DNA from: Erwinia sp. S63
Lineage (GTDB): Bacteria > Pseudomonadota > Gammaproteobacteria > Enterobacterales > Enterobacteriaceae
Assembly (NCBI RefSeq): GCF_016625195.1
Contig: NZ_JACVUP010000013.1
Span: forward strand, 124,001-188,000
Direction of reading: 5' to 3'
DNA: 64,000 bases
Within the stretch, counting starts at the first letter, position 1, and every line of letters starts with the position of its first letter. Shown in pieces: positions 55,202 to 64,000 of this stretch. The notes beneath the pieces were generated by a model. That model was not told the DNA's origin. It saw only the letters and a list, made by a program, of their open reading frames with translations, and ran no database searches. The position numbers were made by a program, and so were the translations under genes.

Positions 55202-56307
55202 CGGTTATCAGCGGTGTGGACGGCAAGCTGCCCGCGGCCTTTTTGGTTGAGATGGAAGGCTATCGCCTGCTGTGGGATCTCGGCGCCGGTCCGCAACCCG
55301 GCGTGCGCCCGGATATCCGCGCCATCGGCCGGGTTGATGCGTTGTGTTTGACCCACTCGCATATTGATCACGCCGCCTCGCTCGACTGTTGGGAGCAAAT
55401 CGGCTCACCGCCAGTCTATGCGACCGAACAAACCTGGTTGCAGTTGGCTAACGTTGCGGTACCGATGTATGCGCGACGTTTACTGCCGTTGCGCGGGCAA
55501 ACGCCCATCGGCCCGTTGAATCTGTTTACCGGCCGCAGTGGCCATTCGCCGGGTTCGGTATGGTTCCATCTGCCTATTGCGGGTGGCATCACCTATATGG
55601 GTGACTGGAGCCGCGAAGCGCTGCTGTTGCCATTTGATTGTCCACCGCAGGCTAAGCTGTTGATCACTGACGCGTCCTACGGCGATCGCACTCAGCGTTT
55701 GTGCGATCAGATGGATGCACTGGCGATTGCCGCCACCCACGGCGCGGTGATTGCGGTGCCGGAACACGGTCGCGGACCGGAAGTGGCGTTACAGCTCACC
55801 GCGCGTGGTCTGGCGGTTCAGCTCTGCCCACAAATTCGCAGTGAAGTTGCACAGCTGCTGGCGATGGACAAACTGCCTGCCACTACGGCATTGGGACTGG
55901 TGCGCTTGTTAAAGCAGCCGCAGACGGAACAATGGCGACCTTCTGATGTGATTGTGGCGGCCGATGCGGTGGCCGACAGCGGATTAGCTGCGCAGCTTAG
56001 CGAACGGCCAGGCTTTACGCTGATTTTCAGCAGTCACGTTGCACCCGGCACGCGCGCTGCGCGGTTGCTGGCCGAGCAGCAGGCTCGCTGGCTGCCGTGG
56101 AACGTCCATCCGCCGCTCGACGATCAGCTGTGGTTAATTGAGAAAACCGCTGCCCAGCGCGTGATCCCGGCCTTTGTTGCGGCGGCAGAGTGCCCGATTT
56201 TAGCGTCACGCGCGCCATTATGCTGGCAAGCGCATCTCCCCCTGCAGTGCCATCTGGATAGTCCACGCTTTCCCCAGGAGCAGCGTCAACGTAGCAGAAT
56301 ATATTGA
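55189..56307 (+). CDS. Metallo-beta-lactamase-fold hydrolase linked to the ABC importer
   Basis: A 372-residue metallo-beta-lactamase-fold protein. THSHIDHAAS holds the HxHxDH zinc motif; GRSGHSPGS and YMGDWS give further metal ligands, and the C-terminal third (SSHVAPGTRAARLL) resembles the beta-CASP/mRNA-processing exonuclease branch, though the protein is likely a small-molecule phosphoesterase given its context. The ATG at 55189 lies inside the permease gene, so it is co-translated with the importer and may process the imported ligand. The specific reaction is unknown. Confidence 0.82.
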   Translation: MASLTVISGVDGKLPAAFLVEMEGYRLLWDLGAGPQPGVRPDIRAIGRVDALCLTHSHIDHAASLDCWEQIGSPPVYATEQTWLQLANVAVPMYARRLLPLRGQTPIGPLNLFTGRSGHSPGSVWFHLPIAGGITYMGDWSREALLLPFDCPPQAKLLITDASYGDRTQRLCDQMDALAIAATHGAVIAVPEHGRGPEVALQLTARGLAVQLCPQIRSEVAQLLAMDKLPATTALGLVRLLKQPQTEQWRPSDVIVAADAVADSGLAAQLSERPGFTLIFSSHVAPGTRAARLLAEQQARWLPWNVHPPLDDQLWLIEKTAAQRVIPAFVAAAECPILASRAPLCWQAHLPLQCHLDSPRFPQEQRQRSRIY

Positions 56308-56473
56308 GTATCCCGCTGAATGTTTTTTCGCCATTGCCGATAACCTGACTACCAACTTTTGTCTGTGGACGATTAACGCTTGTCAGCGCTGCGCTTTTGC
56401 GTTTAAGTCTCCACAGTGATTAAGATTTTTCTTAAGAAGCAATTTATACCAGGCCAGCAATAGGCGAACAACA

Positions 56474-59317
56474 ATGAATAATAACTCTGACGTCATGTAC
56501 CGGCTGCTGGTGCAGAGCGTGGTGGATTATGCCATTTACATGCTCAAACCCGATGGCACCGTCGCCAACTGGAATGCAGGGGCGCAACGCGCCAAAGGTT
56601 ATACGCCGGACGAAATCGTCGGCAAAAATTTTGCGCTGTTCTATAGCGAAGAAGATCGTAAAAACGGTGCGCCACAGCGCGGGCTTTCAATAGCGACAGC
56701 GGTGGGGCGCTTCGAAACCGAAGGCTGGCGTTATCGTAAAGATGGCAGCGCCTTCTGGGCACATGTGGTGATCGATGCAATTCGCGACGACTTCGGCGAG
56801 CTGCTTGGCTTTGCCAAAATCACCCGCGACTGCACGGTTCAGCAAGAACAGCAGCGCAAACAGCAGGAACAGGAGCAACGTTTCCGTTTATTAGTTGAAG
56901 GCGTAACGGACTACGCCATCTACATGCTTGATCTCGACGGTAACGTCGAAAACTGGAACGCTGGCGCACAGCGTGCCAAAGGTTATGTGGCCGAAGAGAT
57001 TGTCGGTCAGAACTTTGCACGTTTCTACAGCGCGCAGGATCGTAAAAATCATATCCCGGAAAAGAACCTCAGCACCGCGTTCAAAACCGGCCGCTTCGAA
57101 GATGAAGGCTGGCGCTATCGCAAAGATGGCAGTGCGTTCTGGGCACATGTGATCATTGATGCCATTCGTGATGATGCGGGCACGCTGATCGGCTACGCCA
57201 AAATCACCCGTGACTGCACCGAGCAGCGTGAGCTGCAGCGCAAGCAGCAGGAGTATGAGAAAACCTTCCGACTGCTGGTGGAAGGCGTCACCGATTACGC
57301 CATCTATATGCTGGATTTGCAGGGCCGTGTGGTGAACTGGAACGCCGGAGCGCAGCGTGCCAAAGGCTACATTTCAGATGAGATTGTTGGCCAGCATTTC
57401 TCGGTGTTTTACGGTTCGCAGGAGCGGCTGGCCAACACGCCGGAAGCCAACCTGGGTATCGCGCTGAAAACCGGTCGCTTCGAAGATGAAGGCTGGCGCT
57501 ACCGTAAAGATGGCTCGGCGTTCTGGGCGCATGTGGTGATCGATGCCATCCACAATGAAGATGGCAAGATGATCGGTTTCGCTAAAATCACGCGTGATGT
57601 CACCGAACGTCGTGAGAATGAACAGCAGCTACTGCGCGCGCGGGATCTGGCGCAGGCGCAGAGCGCTAAGATGTCTGAGCTGTCTGGTTTCCTAGATACC
57701 ATCATCGCTAACATTCCGTCTTGCGTGATTGTTGAAGACGCCATCAGCCGCGAGATTTTGATGGTCAATGACAAAGCCGAGCAGCTGTTTGGTGTCAGTA
57801 AATCATTGATTATGCACAAGCGTCCGCACGAGTGTATGTCGGCGGAGCTGAGTGATTACTTCAATAGCCTGGCGGATATTGCGCTGCGCAGTGAAGGCAT
57901 TCATTCGCGCGAACAGCTGCTGCTGACCGCAGGCGGCGATCGTATTCTGCATACCCGCGCCACCACCATCAGTGGCAAAGATATGCGTCAGAACTACGTG
58001 ATGCTGATTGTTGAGGACGTTACCGATCAGCGTGAAGCTGATGCACGTATTCACCATATGGCGCACCACGATAACCTCACCAGCCTGCCAAACCGAATTC
58101 TGTTCCGGCAGAAGCTGAGTGAAGCGTTACGTCAGGATAATCATCACCACGCGTTGAGCGCCACGCTGTGTCTCGATCTTGATAACTTCAAGAACGTTAA
58201 CGATGCGCTGGGCCATCAGATTGGTGACGATCTGCTGCGCGTGGTGGCAAAACGCTTGCGCAGTGCGCTGCGCGACCACGACACGCTGGCACGTATTGGC
58301 GGCGATGAGTTTGCTATCGTGCTGCCGAATATCAATAACGCGCAGGAAGCGGCGGTGGTGGCTCAACGTCTCATCGAAGCGATCCGTCCGCCGATTAACG
58401 TTGAAGGGCATAACCTTTCCGTGGGTTTGAGCGTGGGCATCGCGTTGACGTCTCAGGTGACCAACACACCGGAGCATATGCTGCGCTGTGCGGATATGGC
58501 GTTGTACGAAGCCAAACGCAACGGGCGCAACCGCTTTGAACACTTCACCATGGAAATGGATGATGTGGCGCGCAGTCGCCGCGTGATTGAAAACGATCTG
58601 CGTGATGCGATCACCGGACGTCAGCTCAAGCTCTACTATCAGCCGATCACCAATGAGGACGAAATCATTGGTTATGAGGCGCTGATGCGCTGGCACCATC
58701 CGGTTAAGGGTTTGATCATGCCAAATGATTTCATCCCGATTGCCGAAGAGACCGGACTGATCCACATGCTGGGCGCTTATGCACTGTATGAAGCCTGCCG
58801 CGAGGCGCAGAGTTGGGGCACCGAGCAGTCGGTATCGGTGAACCTGTCGCCGCTGCAGTTTAAGAACAGCTCGCTGGTGTCGGTAGTGGAAGGCGCGTTG
58901 CGTGAATCCGGGCTGGCCCCGCATCGCCTCGAAGTGGAGATCACTGAATCGGTGCTGCTGGATGACACGCTGGGTAACATCCGCACCCTGCAAAGCCTGA
59001 AGGCAATTGGCGTGCAGATTGCGCTGGATGATTTCGGCACTGGCTACTCATCGCTGAGTTATCTGCGATCCTTCCCGTTCGACAAGATCAAAATCGACAA
59101 GTCGTTTATCAACGATATGGGAGACAGCCGCGAAGCGCTGGCGATTATCCGGGCGATTACCGGGATGAGCCGCAGTCTGGATATTCAGATCACTGCGGAA
59201 GGGGTGGAGAACAGCGAGCAATTCGCCAAGCTGCGTGAAGAGGGTTGTACCCTGTTCCAGGGCTATTTCTTTGGCCGCCCGCAGCCTTCAGAACTGCGAC
59301 TGAAAGAGCTGGAATAA
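56474..59317 (+). CDS. Four-PAS GGDEF-EAL protein with a 128-residue triple repeat
   Basis: A 947-residue cytoplasmic-looking protein with no membrane helix. Three PAS units repeat with an exact period of 128 residues (DYAIYML at 18, 146 and 274; WNAGAQRAKGY and GWRYRKDGSAFWAHV in each), then a different PAS (about 400-515), a GGDEF domain (GGDEF 609-613) with an RxxD inhibitory site just before it (RDHD 600-603), and an EAL domain (EAL 735-737, DDFGTGYSS from 852). All c-di-GMP motifs are intact, so synthesis, feedback inhibition and degradation are possible. It stands alone, followed by repeat hairpins and a terminator. Confidence 0.93.
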   Translation: MNNNSDVMYRLLVQSVVDYAIYMLKPDGTVANWNAGAQRAKGYTPDEIVGKNFALFYSEEDRKNGAPQRGLSIATAVGRFETEGWRYRKDGSAFWAHVVIDAIRDDFGELLGFAKITRDCTVQQEQQRKQQEQEQRFRLLVEGVTDYAIYMLDLDGNVENWNAGAQRAKGYVAEEIVGQNFARFYSAQDRKNHIPEKNLSTAFKTGRFEDEGWRYRKDGSAFWAHVIIDAIRDDAGTLIGYAKITRDCTEQRELQRKQQEYEKTFRLLVEGVTDYAIYMLDLQGRVVNWNAGAQRAKGYISDEIVGQHFSVFYGSQERLANTPEANLGIALKTGRFEDEGWRYRKDGSAFWAHVVIDAIHNEDGKMIGFAKITRDVTERRENEQQLLRARDLAQAQSAKMSELSGFLDTIIANIPSCVIVEDAISREILMVNDKAEQLFGVSKSLIMHKRPHECMSAELSDYFNSLADIALRSEGIHSREQLLLTAGGDRILHTRATTISGKDMRQNYVMLIVEDVTDQREADARIHHMAHHDNLTSLPNRILFRQKLSEALRQDNHHHALSATLCLDLDNFKNVNDALGHQIGDDLLRVVAKRLRSALRDHDTLARIGGDEFAIVLPNINNAQEAAVVAQRLIEAIRPPINVEGHNLSVGLSVGIALTSQVTNTPEHMLRCADMALYEAKRNGRNRFEHFTMEMDDVARSRRVIENDLRDAITGRQLKLYYQPITNEDEIIGYEALMRWHHPVKGLIMPNDFIPIAEETGLIHMLGAYALYEACREAQSWGTEQSVSVNLSPLQFKNSSLVSVVEGALRESGLAPHRLEVEITESVLLDDTLGNIRTLQSLKAIGVQIALDDFGTGYSSLSYLRSFPFDKIKIDKSFINDMGDSREALAIIRAITGMSRSLDIQITAEGVENSEQFAKLREEGCTLFQGYFFGRPQPSELRLKELE

Positions 59318-59320
59318 GAA

Positions 59321-59400
59321 GTCGCCATGTATGGCGATGCGACAACGTAGGGCGCGCATTTATGCGCTCCTGAGCGTGTATATGCTCGTCGCCATCTAAG
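59321..59400. repeat. Palindromic repeat unit after the PAS-GGDEF-EAL gene
   Basis: GTCGCCATGTATGGCGA (59321-59337) is a close copy of the palindrome at the ydcR end; a GTAGGGCGCGCATTTATGCGC element follows (59348-59367, palindromic around GCGC/GCGC). The unit lies between two convergent genes, like the cluster at 42410-42661. Confidence 0.6.
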
Positions 59401-59421
59401 CGTACGATTTCAGCATAAAAA

Positions 59422-59444
59422 AACGCCCGGCATTGCCGGGCGTT
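59422..59444 (-). terminator. Terminator of ftnA (also possibly bidirectional)
   Basis: A perfect 10-bp GC-rich stem AACGCCCGGC / GCCGGGCGTT with a 3-base loop. On the minus strand a run of about eight T follows, which suits ftnA; on the plus strand GTGTTTT follows, so it may also stop the PAS-GGDEF-EAL transcript. Confidence 0.85.
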
Positions 59445-59470
59445 GTGTTTTCAGCTGTGTGTCGTCTTTA

Positions 59471-59980
59471 TTATGACTGGCCGTGGCCTTCGACGTTCAT
59501 GCGGCCCAGGTCTTTGTCCACCAGGAACAGGCCTTCGCCTTTGTTGCCCACCAGCGCCAGTTTATCCAACACGGTTTTGAACAGCTTCTCTTCTTCATGC
59601 TGCTCAGCCACATACCACTGCAGGAAGTTGAAGGTTGAGTAGTCCTGAGACATCAGCGCGGTGTGCACCAGATCGTTGATGCGCTGGGTGATCAGCTGCT
59701 CGTGCTTCATCGCTTCTTCCAGCACGTCATTCAGTGAGTTCCAGCTAACGGCAGGGGCGGCAATGCTGCCCAGCACCGGCAGAGAACCGGCATCGCTAAC
59801 GTAATCGAACAGGCGCTGCATGTGTTCCATCTCTTCGCGAGAATGTGATTTCAGGAATGAAGCGGCACCTTCAAAACCTTTATCGCTGCACCATGCGCTC
59901 ATCTGCAGATACAGGTTGGCAGAGAAGAATTCGAGGTTCAGTTGATCGTTCAGGCGTGAGGTCATTTCAGCAGTTAACAT
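59471..59980 (-). CDS. ftnA: Bacterial non-haem ferritin FtnA
   Basis: A 169-residue four-helix ferritin that stores iron as ferric oxide in a 24-mer. Ferroxidase ligands are visible in order: Glu17 (NLEFFSANLYLQ), Glu50 and His53 (REEMEHMQRLFDY), Glu94 (MKHEQLITQR) and Gln/Glu in FLQWYVAEQHEEEKLF. The size equals E. coli FtnA (165). AGGACTCAGCC precedes the ATG. It is divergent from the M20 amidohydrolase gene. Confidence 0.96.
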   Translation of the reverse strand: MLTAEMTSRLNDQLNLEFFSANLYLQMSAWCSDKGFEGAASFLKSHSREEMEHMQRLFDYVSDAGSLPVLGSIAAPAVSWNSLNDVLEEAMKHEQLITQRINDLVHTALMSQDYSTFNFLQWYVAEQHEEEKLFKTVLDKLALVGNKGEGLFLVDKDLGRMNVEGHGQS

Positions 59981-60218
59981 GGCTGAGTCCTTTTTAATTT
60001 GTCAGGTGAAGTACGGTGAATTATGCATCAATCTATACTTTTTTGTGAAGGCTTTTTCGTCAAAAAGTTGAAATTATCTTATTGATTGTAAATGGAATTG
60101 TTCCGTTTATTGAATGCGAAGAGTTCTCAGTTTTGACTCATTTTCATTCATGCTGGATTGATTATAGCCGTGTATCGGCGGATGCTGGGGCTAGCCTTTA
60201 CATCTCAGGAGCTTAGCG

Positions 60219-61322
60219 GTGTCGAACGTATTAGATCACTACCATTTCTTGCATGAAATCCCGGAGTTAGGTTTCGAAGAATTCAAAACCTCCGCTTATA
60301 TCGCCGACCAGCTGGAACAGTCAGGGATTAAGGTCACACGCGGGATAAACAACACCACCGGCATCGTGGCAGAAATTGACAGCGGCGTGCCGGGTCCGGT
60401 GCTGGCGCTGCGTGCGGATATGGATGCACTGGGCCATATCATTAACGGCGTCGCCTGTGCGCGCCACACCTGCGGCCACGATGGGCACTCTTCGGTGGTA
60501 CTGACGGCGGCGCAGGAACTGCTGAAAGAGGGCGCGATCAAGCGCGGCAAACTCAAGCTGCTGTTCCAGCCCGCAGAAGAACTCGGTGCCGGTGCGCTGT
60601 CGATGATTGAGGGCGGCGCGCTGGATGACGTCGAGATGATCCTCGGTTTCCACGTGCGTCCACTGGAAGAGTGCCACGTCGGACAGGCTACGCCAGCAGT
60701 ACTTTATTCGGCGTGCAGCACGCTGGAAGCGACGATCAAAGGTGTGCCTGCGCATGCTGCGCGCCCACATTTGGGCGTGAATGCTTTAGATGCTGCGGTA
60801 CAAGCGGTGCAGGCGGTAAACAGCATTCATCTGGCGCCGGGCCTGACCTGGAGCGTGAAAGCCACGCGCTTCCTGTGTGATGCCGGCGTCACCAACTCGG
60901 TGCCGGATGAAGCGCGCGTGGTGTGGGATCTGCGTTCGCAGGAGAACGCACCGATGGACGTGCTGAAACAGAAGGTCACACAGGCGATTCAGCACAGTGT
61001 GGCGGCTCTGGGCGCAAGCGCTGAGGTGGTGGTGCTGAAAGAGATGCCGGCGGCGGAGATTCATGAAGAGGCCACTGCGGTGATCCGTGCGGCCATCGTT
61101 GATGTGCTCGGTGAAGAAGGGCTGCTGGATACCAAATCCACCCCCGGCAGCGAAGATTTCTTCTATTATCCGGTGAAGAATCCGCAGGTAAAAGCCGGTT
61201 TCTGGGGTTTGGGCACGAACCTGGTGCCGGGCCTGCATCATCCGGACATGCGTTTTGAACTGAGTTCGCTGGAGATCGGGGTGAAGATCTTCAAGGCGGC
61301 GGTAGTACGCGTTTTAGGTTGA
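60219..61322 (+). CDS. M20-family amidohydrolase (AbgA/hippurate-hydrolase-like)
   Basis: A 367-residue zinc peptidase/amidohydrolase. ELGFEEFKTS, LRADMDAL, the double-zinc HTCGHDGHSS and FQPAEELGAG are the usual M20D motifs; a dimerisation/lid domain follows (GVPAHAARPHLGVNALDAA) and SEDFFYYPVKNP near the end. It probably hydrolyses an N-acyl amino acid or similar amide; the substrate is not known. The start is GTG with AGGA eight bases upstream. It is transcribed alone, upstream of the repeat-containing gap before prfC. Confidence 0.88.
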   Translation: MSNVLDHYHFLHEIPELGFEEFKTSAYIADQLEQSGIKVTRGINNTTGIVAEIDSGVPGPVLALRADMDALGHIINGVACARHTCGHDGHSSVVLTAAQELLKEGAIKRGKLKLLFQPAEELGAGALSMIEGGALDDVEMILGFHVRPLEECHVGQATPAVLYSACSTLEATIKGVPAHAARPHLGVNALDAAVQAVQAVNSIHLAPGLTWSVKATRFLCDAGVTNSVPDEARVVWDLRSQENAPMDVLKQKVTQAIQHSVAALGASAEVVVLKEMPAAEIHEEATAVIRAAIVDVLGEEGLLDTKSTPGSEDFFYYPVKNPQVKAGFWGLGTNLVPGLHHPDMRFELSSLEIGVKIFKAAVVRVLG

Positions 61323-61626
61323 TGGCGTTATTCCGCGCGATGGATTGCGCGGTTACGCATCTGCACTCTGCTATTGCGGCGCGATTCATCGCGCATTATT
61401 GGTATCTTCACGCTTATCCCACGATTTCCCCGCCTGCCGAAATATTGTATGCTATGCCGCCTCAACGCTTACTGGATAACCGGACTGTCGCCAATGTAGA
61501 TCGCGCACATCTTGCTGTGAACTGACGCTACTGCGTCACCATTGGTTCCGTTATCCCCCGGCTTTGCCCGGAACGATTTATTCGCAGCGCGCTGCCCGCG
61601 TGTTGCCCTTGAAGAAGAATTCATAC
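61323..61626. other. Gap with palindromes between the amidohydrolase and prfC
   Basis: A 304-base gap without a convincing gene. The first 75 bases hold the hairpin CCGCGC / GCGCGG (61333-61352) and a copy of the GCGGCGCGATTCATCGCGC palindrome (61376-61394). The rest, which becomes AT-richer near 61430-61460, should hold the prfC promoter. Confidence 0.55.
61376..61394. repeat. Copy of the GCGGCGCGATTCATCGCGC palindrome
   Basis: GCGCGAT / ATCGCGC with a two-base loop, preceded by GCG. It is one of five related copies in the window (13096, 14113, 14165, 42640, 61376). Confidence 0.7.
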
Positions 61627-63216
61627 ATGTCTAATCCTTCCTTTTTAGATGAAGTGGCGCGCCGCCGTACGTTTGCGATCATCTCGCACCCGGATGCCGG
61701 TAAAACCACCATTACCGAAAAAGTGCTGTTGTTCGGGCAGGCGATTCAAACTGCCGGTACCGTCAAAGGCCGTGGCTCCAGCCAGCATGCAAAATCCGAC
61801 TGGATGGAGATGGAGAAGCAACGTGGTATCTCCATCACCACCTCGGTGATGCAGTTCCCGTATCGCGACAGTCTGGTGAACCTGCTGGATACCCCAGGGC
61901 ACGAAGACTTCTCCGAAGATACCTATCGTACGCTGACGGCGGTTGACTGCTGTTTGATGGTGATCGATGCCGCGAAAGGTGTTGAAGATCGTACCCGTAA
62001 GCTGATGGAAGTTACCCGTCTGCGCGATACGCCGATCATCACCTTTATGAACAAACTTGACCGTGACATCCGCGATCCGATGGAAGTGCTGGATGAGGTC
62101 GAGAGCGAGCTGAAGATCGCCTGCGCGCCGATCACCTGGCCGATTGGCTGCGGCAAACTGTTCAAGGGCGTGTATCACCTCTACAAAGATGAAACTTACC
62201 TGTATCAAACCGGTAAGGGCCACACCATTCAGGATGTGCGCATCGTTAAAGGTCTGGCGAACCCGGATCTCGACGCGGCGGTCGGTGAAGACCTGGCTCA
62301 GCAGCTGCGCGATGAGCTGGAACTGGTGCAGGGTGCATCCAATGAGTTCGATCACGAGCTGTTCCTGAGCGGTGAAATTACCCCGGTGTTCTTCGGTACT
62401 GCATTGGGTAACTTCGGCGTCGATCATATGCTCGATGGCCTGGTGGCCTGGGCACCGACGCCAATGCCGCGCAAAAGTGATACGCGTCTGGTCGAAGCCA
62501 AAGAAGAGAAGTTCAGCGGCTTCGTGTTTAAGATCCAGGCCAATATGGATCCGAAACACCGTGACCGCGTTGCCTTTATGCGCGTGGTTTCTGGCAAGTA
62601 CGAGAAAGGCATGAAGTTGCGCCAGGTACGTACCGGCAAAGACGTGGTGATTTCAGATGCATTGACCTTTATGGCTGGCGACCGTTCGCACGTGGAAGAG
62701 GCCTATCCGGGCGATATCATCGGCTTGCACAACCACGGCACCATTCAGATCGGCGACACCTTTACCCAGGGTGAAAACATGAAGTTCACCGGTATTCCGA
62801 ACTTCGCGCCGGAGCTGTTCCGTCGTATCCGTCTGCGCGATCCACTGAAGCAGAAACAGCTGCTGAAAGGTCTGGTTCAGCTGTCGGAAGAGGGCGCGGT
62901 GCAGGTGTTCCGTCCGGTGCACAACAACGATCTGATCGTCGGTGCGGTCGGTGTGCTGCAGTTTGAAGTGGTCGTGGCGCGTCTGAAAAGCGAATACAAC
63001 GTTGAAGCGATTTATGAAGCCATCAACGTCTCAACCGCCCGCTGGGTTGAGTGCAGCGATGCGAAGAAATTCGACGATTTCCAACGCAAAAACGAAGTGA
63101 ACCTGGCGCTGGATGGCGGTGATAACCTCACTTACATCGCTCCGACCATGGTAAACCTCAACATCACGCAGGAACGCTATCCTGATGTGAAGTTCCGCAA
63201 AACGCGCGAACACTAA
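61627..63216 (+). CDS. prfC: Peptide chain release factor 3 (RF3)
   Basis: RF3 is a translational GTPase that recycles RF1 and RF2 from the ribosome after termination. The 529-residue protein has G1 SHPDAGKTT near residue 20, the switch blocks [12 protein letters not shown] and [14 protein letters not shown], and NKLDRD (G4). The ATG at 61627 gives the family start ([19 protein letters not shown]); the longer frame upstream to 61564 adds 21 residues without homologous sequence. GAAGAAG lies upstream. It is followed by osmY on the same strand, as in E. coli. Confidence 0.98.
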   Translation: MSNPSFLDEVARRRTFAIISHPDAGKTTITEKVLLFGQAIQTAGTVKGRGSSQHAKSDWMEMEKQRGISITTSVMQFPYRDSLVNLLDTPGHEDFSEDTYRTLTAVDCCLMVIDAAKGVEDRTRKLMEVTRLRDTPIITFMNKLDRDIRDPMEVLDEVESELKIACAPITWPIGCGKLFKGVYHLYKDETYLYQTGKGHTIQDVRIVKGLANPDLDAAVGEDLAQQLRDELELVQGASNEFDHELFLSGEITPVFFGTALGNFGVDHMLDGLVAWAPTPMPRKSDTRLVEAKEEKFSGFVFKIQANMDPKHRDRVAFMRVVSGKYEKGMKLRQVRTGKDVVISDALTFMAGDRSHVEEAYPGDIIGLHNHGTIQIGDTFTQGENMKFTGIPNFAPELFRRIRLRDPLKQKQLLKGLVQLSEEGAVQVFRPVHNNDLIVGAVGVLQFEVVVARLKSEYNVEAIYEAINVSTARWVECSDAKKFDDFQRKNEVNLALDGGDNLTYIAPTMVNLNITQERYPDVKFRKTREH

Positions 63217-63231
63217 TCCCGCCTCAAATCT

Positions 63232-63262
63232 GGGCCAGTGATTTTCACTGGCCCTGTTTTTA
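63232..63262 (+). terminator. Terminator of prfC
   Basis: GGGCCAGTG / CACTGGCCC forms a nine-bp stem followed by TGTTTTTAT, 15 bases after the prfC stop. The following 212 bases to osmY hold its promoter; no other gene is seen there. Confidence 0.85.
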
Positions 63263-63474
63263 TCCTACAGACTGTTCCTATTTGCGCTGCGTTTATCGCT
63301 TTTTGGCGAGATATCAACCACAAAAGCCAGCAAAACTTGTAATCCCTACTATGATTATCCTGTCGGACGAGAAAAGAGACCTCTGGTTTCATTACGTCCA
63401 TCAATGCAGCAACGCCGTTTGTTGCTGGCGCATTCGCAGTTGCGAGTGAGTTAACTGATAGAAGGATGATATCG

Positions 63475-64000
63475 ATGAATAAGACTAAGATTGCCAAAAC
63501 CCTGATTGCTGCACTGGCCACCACGGCTCTGATGGGCGGCGCAGCCTATGCTGCGGATACCAGCAGCACGGGTTCTAAAATCGATAGTTCTATGAAAAAA
63601 GTCGATGGTTTTATGGATGACAGCGGCATCACCGCCAAAGCCAAAGCGGCGCTGGTGGATGATGAAGCAATTAAAAGTACGGATATCTCAGTGAAAACCC
63701 ATCAGGGCGTGGTCACGCTGAGCGGCTTTGTCGCTTCGCAGGATCAGGCGGAAAAAGCCGTCGCGCTGGTGCAAAAAGTTGAGGGTGTGAAATCCGTCAG
63801 TGACAAACTGCACGTAAAAGACAGCAAACAGACCACACTGAAGGGTTATGCGGGGGATACCGCAACCACTAGCGAAATAAAAGCTAAGCTTTTAGCAGAT
63901 GACATTGTGCCATCGCGCAACGTGAAGGTGGAAACCACCGATGGCGTGGTGCAGTTATCAGGAGAAGTGGCGAACCAGGCACAGTCCGATCGTGCTGAGA
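63475..64000 (+). CDS. osmY: Osmotically induced periplasmic chaperone OsmY (3' end cut by the window)
   Basis: Partial; about 175 residues are inside the window. The signal peptide ([22 protein letters not shown], cut near AYAA) and two BON domains are visible ([33 protein letters not shown] and [32 protein letters not shown]). E. coli OsmY is 201 residues, so roughly the last 25 codons are missing. It is a sigma-S- and osmolarity-induced periplasmic protein that helps secrete and fold autotransporters. AAGGA precedes the ATG by eight bases. Confidence 0.96.
   Translation, partial: MNKTKIAKTLIAALATTALMGGAAYAADTSSTGSKIDSSMKKVDGFMDDSGITAKAKAALVDDEAIKSTDISVKTHQGVVTLSGFVASQDQAEKAVALVQKVEGVKSVSDKLHVKDSKQTTLKGYAGDTATTSEIKAKLLADDIVPSRNVKVETTDGVVQLSGEVANQAQSDRAE

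Noticed and set aside
56520..57600. Repeats in the PAS gene as a CRISPR or tandem DNA repeat
   Set aside because: The 384-base period is in frame, matches whole PAS domains and has no spacer pattern.
58127..58993. A 288-residue minus-strand frame within the PAS-GGDEF-EAL gene
   Set aside because: It has the same His/Arg/Gln-rich antisense composition and no homology; the plus-strand GGDEF-EAL reading is certain.
61645..62559. A 304-residue minus-strand frame opposite prfC
   Set aside because: It is an antisense shadow of a highly conserved gene and has no recognisable domain.

Overview
The window is a stretch of chromosome from a gamma-proteobacterium of the order Enterobacterales. The likely family is Erwiniaceae (Pantoea or Erwinia-like); this is an inference from protein resemblance and gene order, not from a database search. 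The order ribB-ygiD-ygiC-ygiB-tolC-nudF-yqiB-cpdA-yqiA-parE, then ygiN-mdaB, parC-plsC-ftsP, dkgA/yqhC/yghB/metC/exbBD and prfC-osmY, is the core backbone seen around tolC, parC and exbB in Escherichia coli, with lineage-specific blocks inserted. No rRNA, tRNA, insertion sequence, integrase or CRISPR array was seen.

Layout. 1-12.2 kb: an FMN riboswitch and ribB, ygiD, the ygiBC genes, tolC (with a mar/sox/rob-like box), the nudF-yqiB-cpdA-yqiA-parE run, a LysR regulator, and ygiN-mdaB. 12.3-18.6 kb: a periplasmic cyclohexadienyl dehydratase (pheC type) and a PTS operon (PRD regulator, EIIA, EIIB, EIIC, two class II aldolases). 18.9-29.0 kb: parC, plsC, ftsP, dkgA/yqhC, yghB, metC and Fur-box exbBD. 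29.2-30.5 kb: a citrate-type MFS symporter. 30.7-35.9 kb: a complete archaic (Csu-type) chaperone-usher pilus operon with a consensus RcsAB box upstream. 36.5-40.8 kb: two tandem MHYT-GGDEF-EAL proteins. 41-43.2 kb: ydcR, a cluster of palindromic repeats, and ylaC. 43.4-48.1 kb: a cupin gene, then a structured intergenic RNA leading into the four-gene Anbu cluster (circularly permuted ATP-grasp, alpha-E, transglutaminase-like protease, Anbu peptidase). 48.3-50.0 kb: an OlsF-like bifunctional ornithine-lipid acyltransferase. 50.2-51.1 kb: an AT-rich two-gene cassette of unknown function. 51.4-56.3 kb: a Fbp/Afu-type ABC importer co-transcribed with a metallo-beta-lactamase-fold enzyme. 56.5-59.3 kb: a four-PAS GGDEF-EAL protein with an exact 128-residue triple repeat. 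59.5-64 kb: ferritin, an M20 amidohydrolase, prfC and the truncated start of osmY.

How the parts may work together. The middle of the window is rich in surface and biofilm functions: an adhesive pilus, three c-di-GMP turnover proteins and envelope lipid modification. The c-di-GMP proteins differ in visible ways. The two MHYT proteins lack the RxxD inhibitory site and one has a changed EAL metal-site residue, while the PAS protein keeps all the signatures.

The most interesting feature is the segment at 44058-44166. It can fold into three hairpins closed by a 13-bp stem whose 3' strand ends two bases before the start codon of the Anbu cluster. It looks like a cis-acting RNA switch on a peptide-modification/proteolysis system whose product is unknown. 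The AT-rich cassette at 50.2-51.1 kb is the second candidate for something undescribed.
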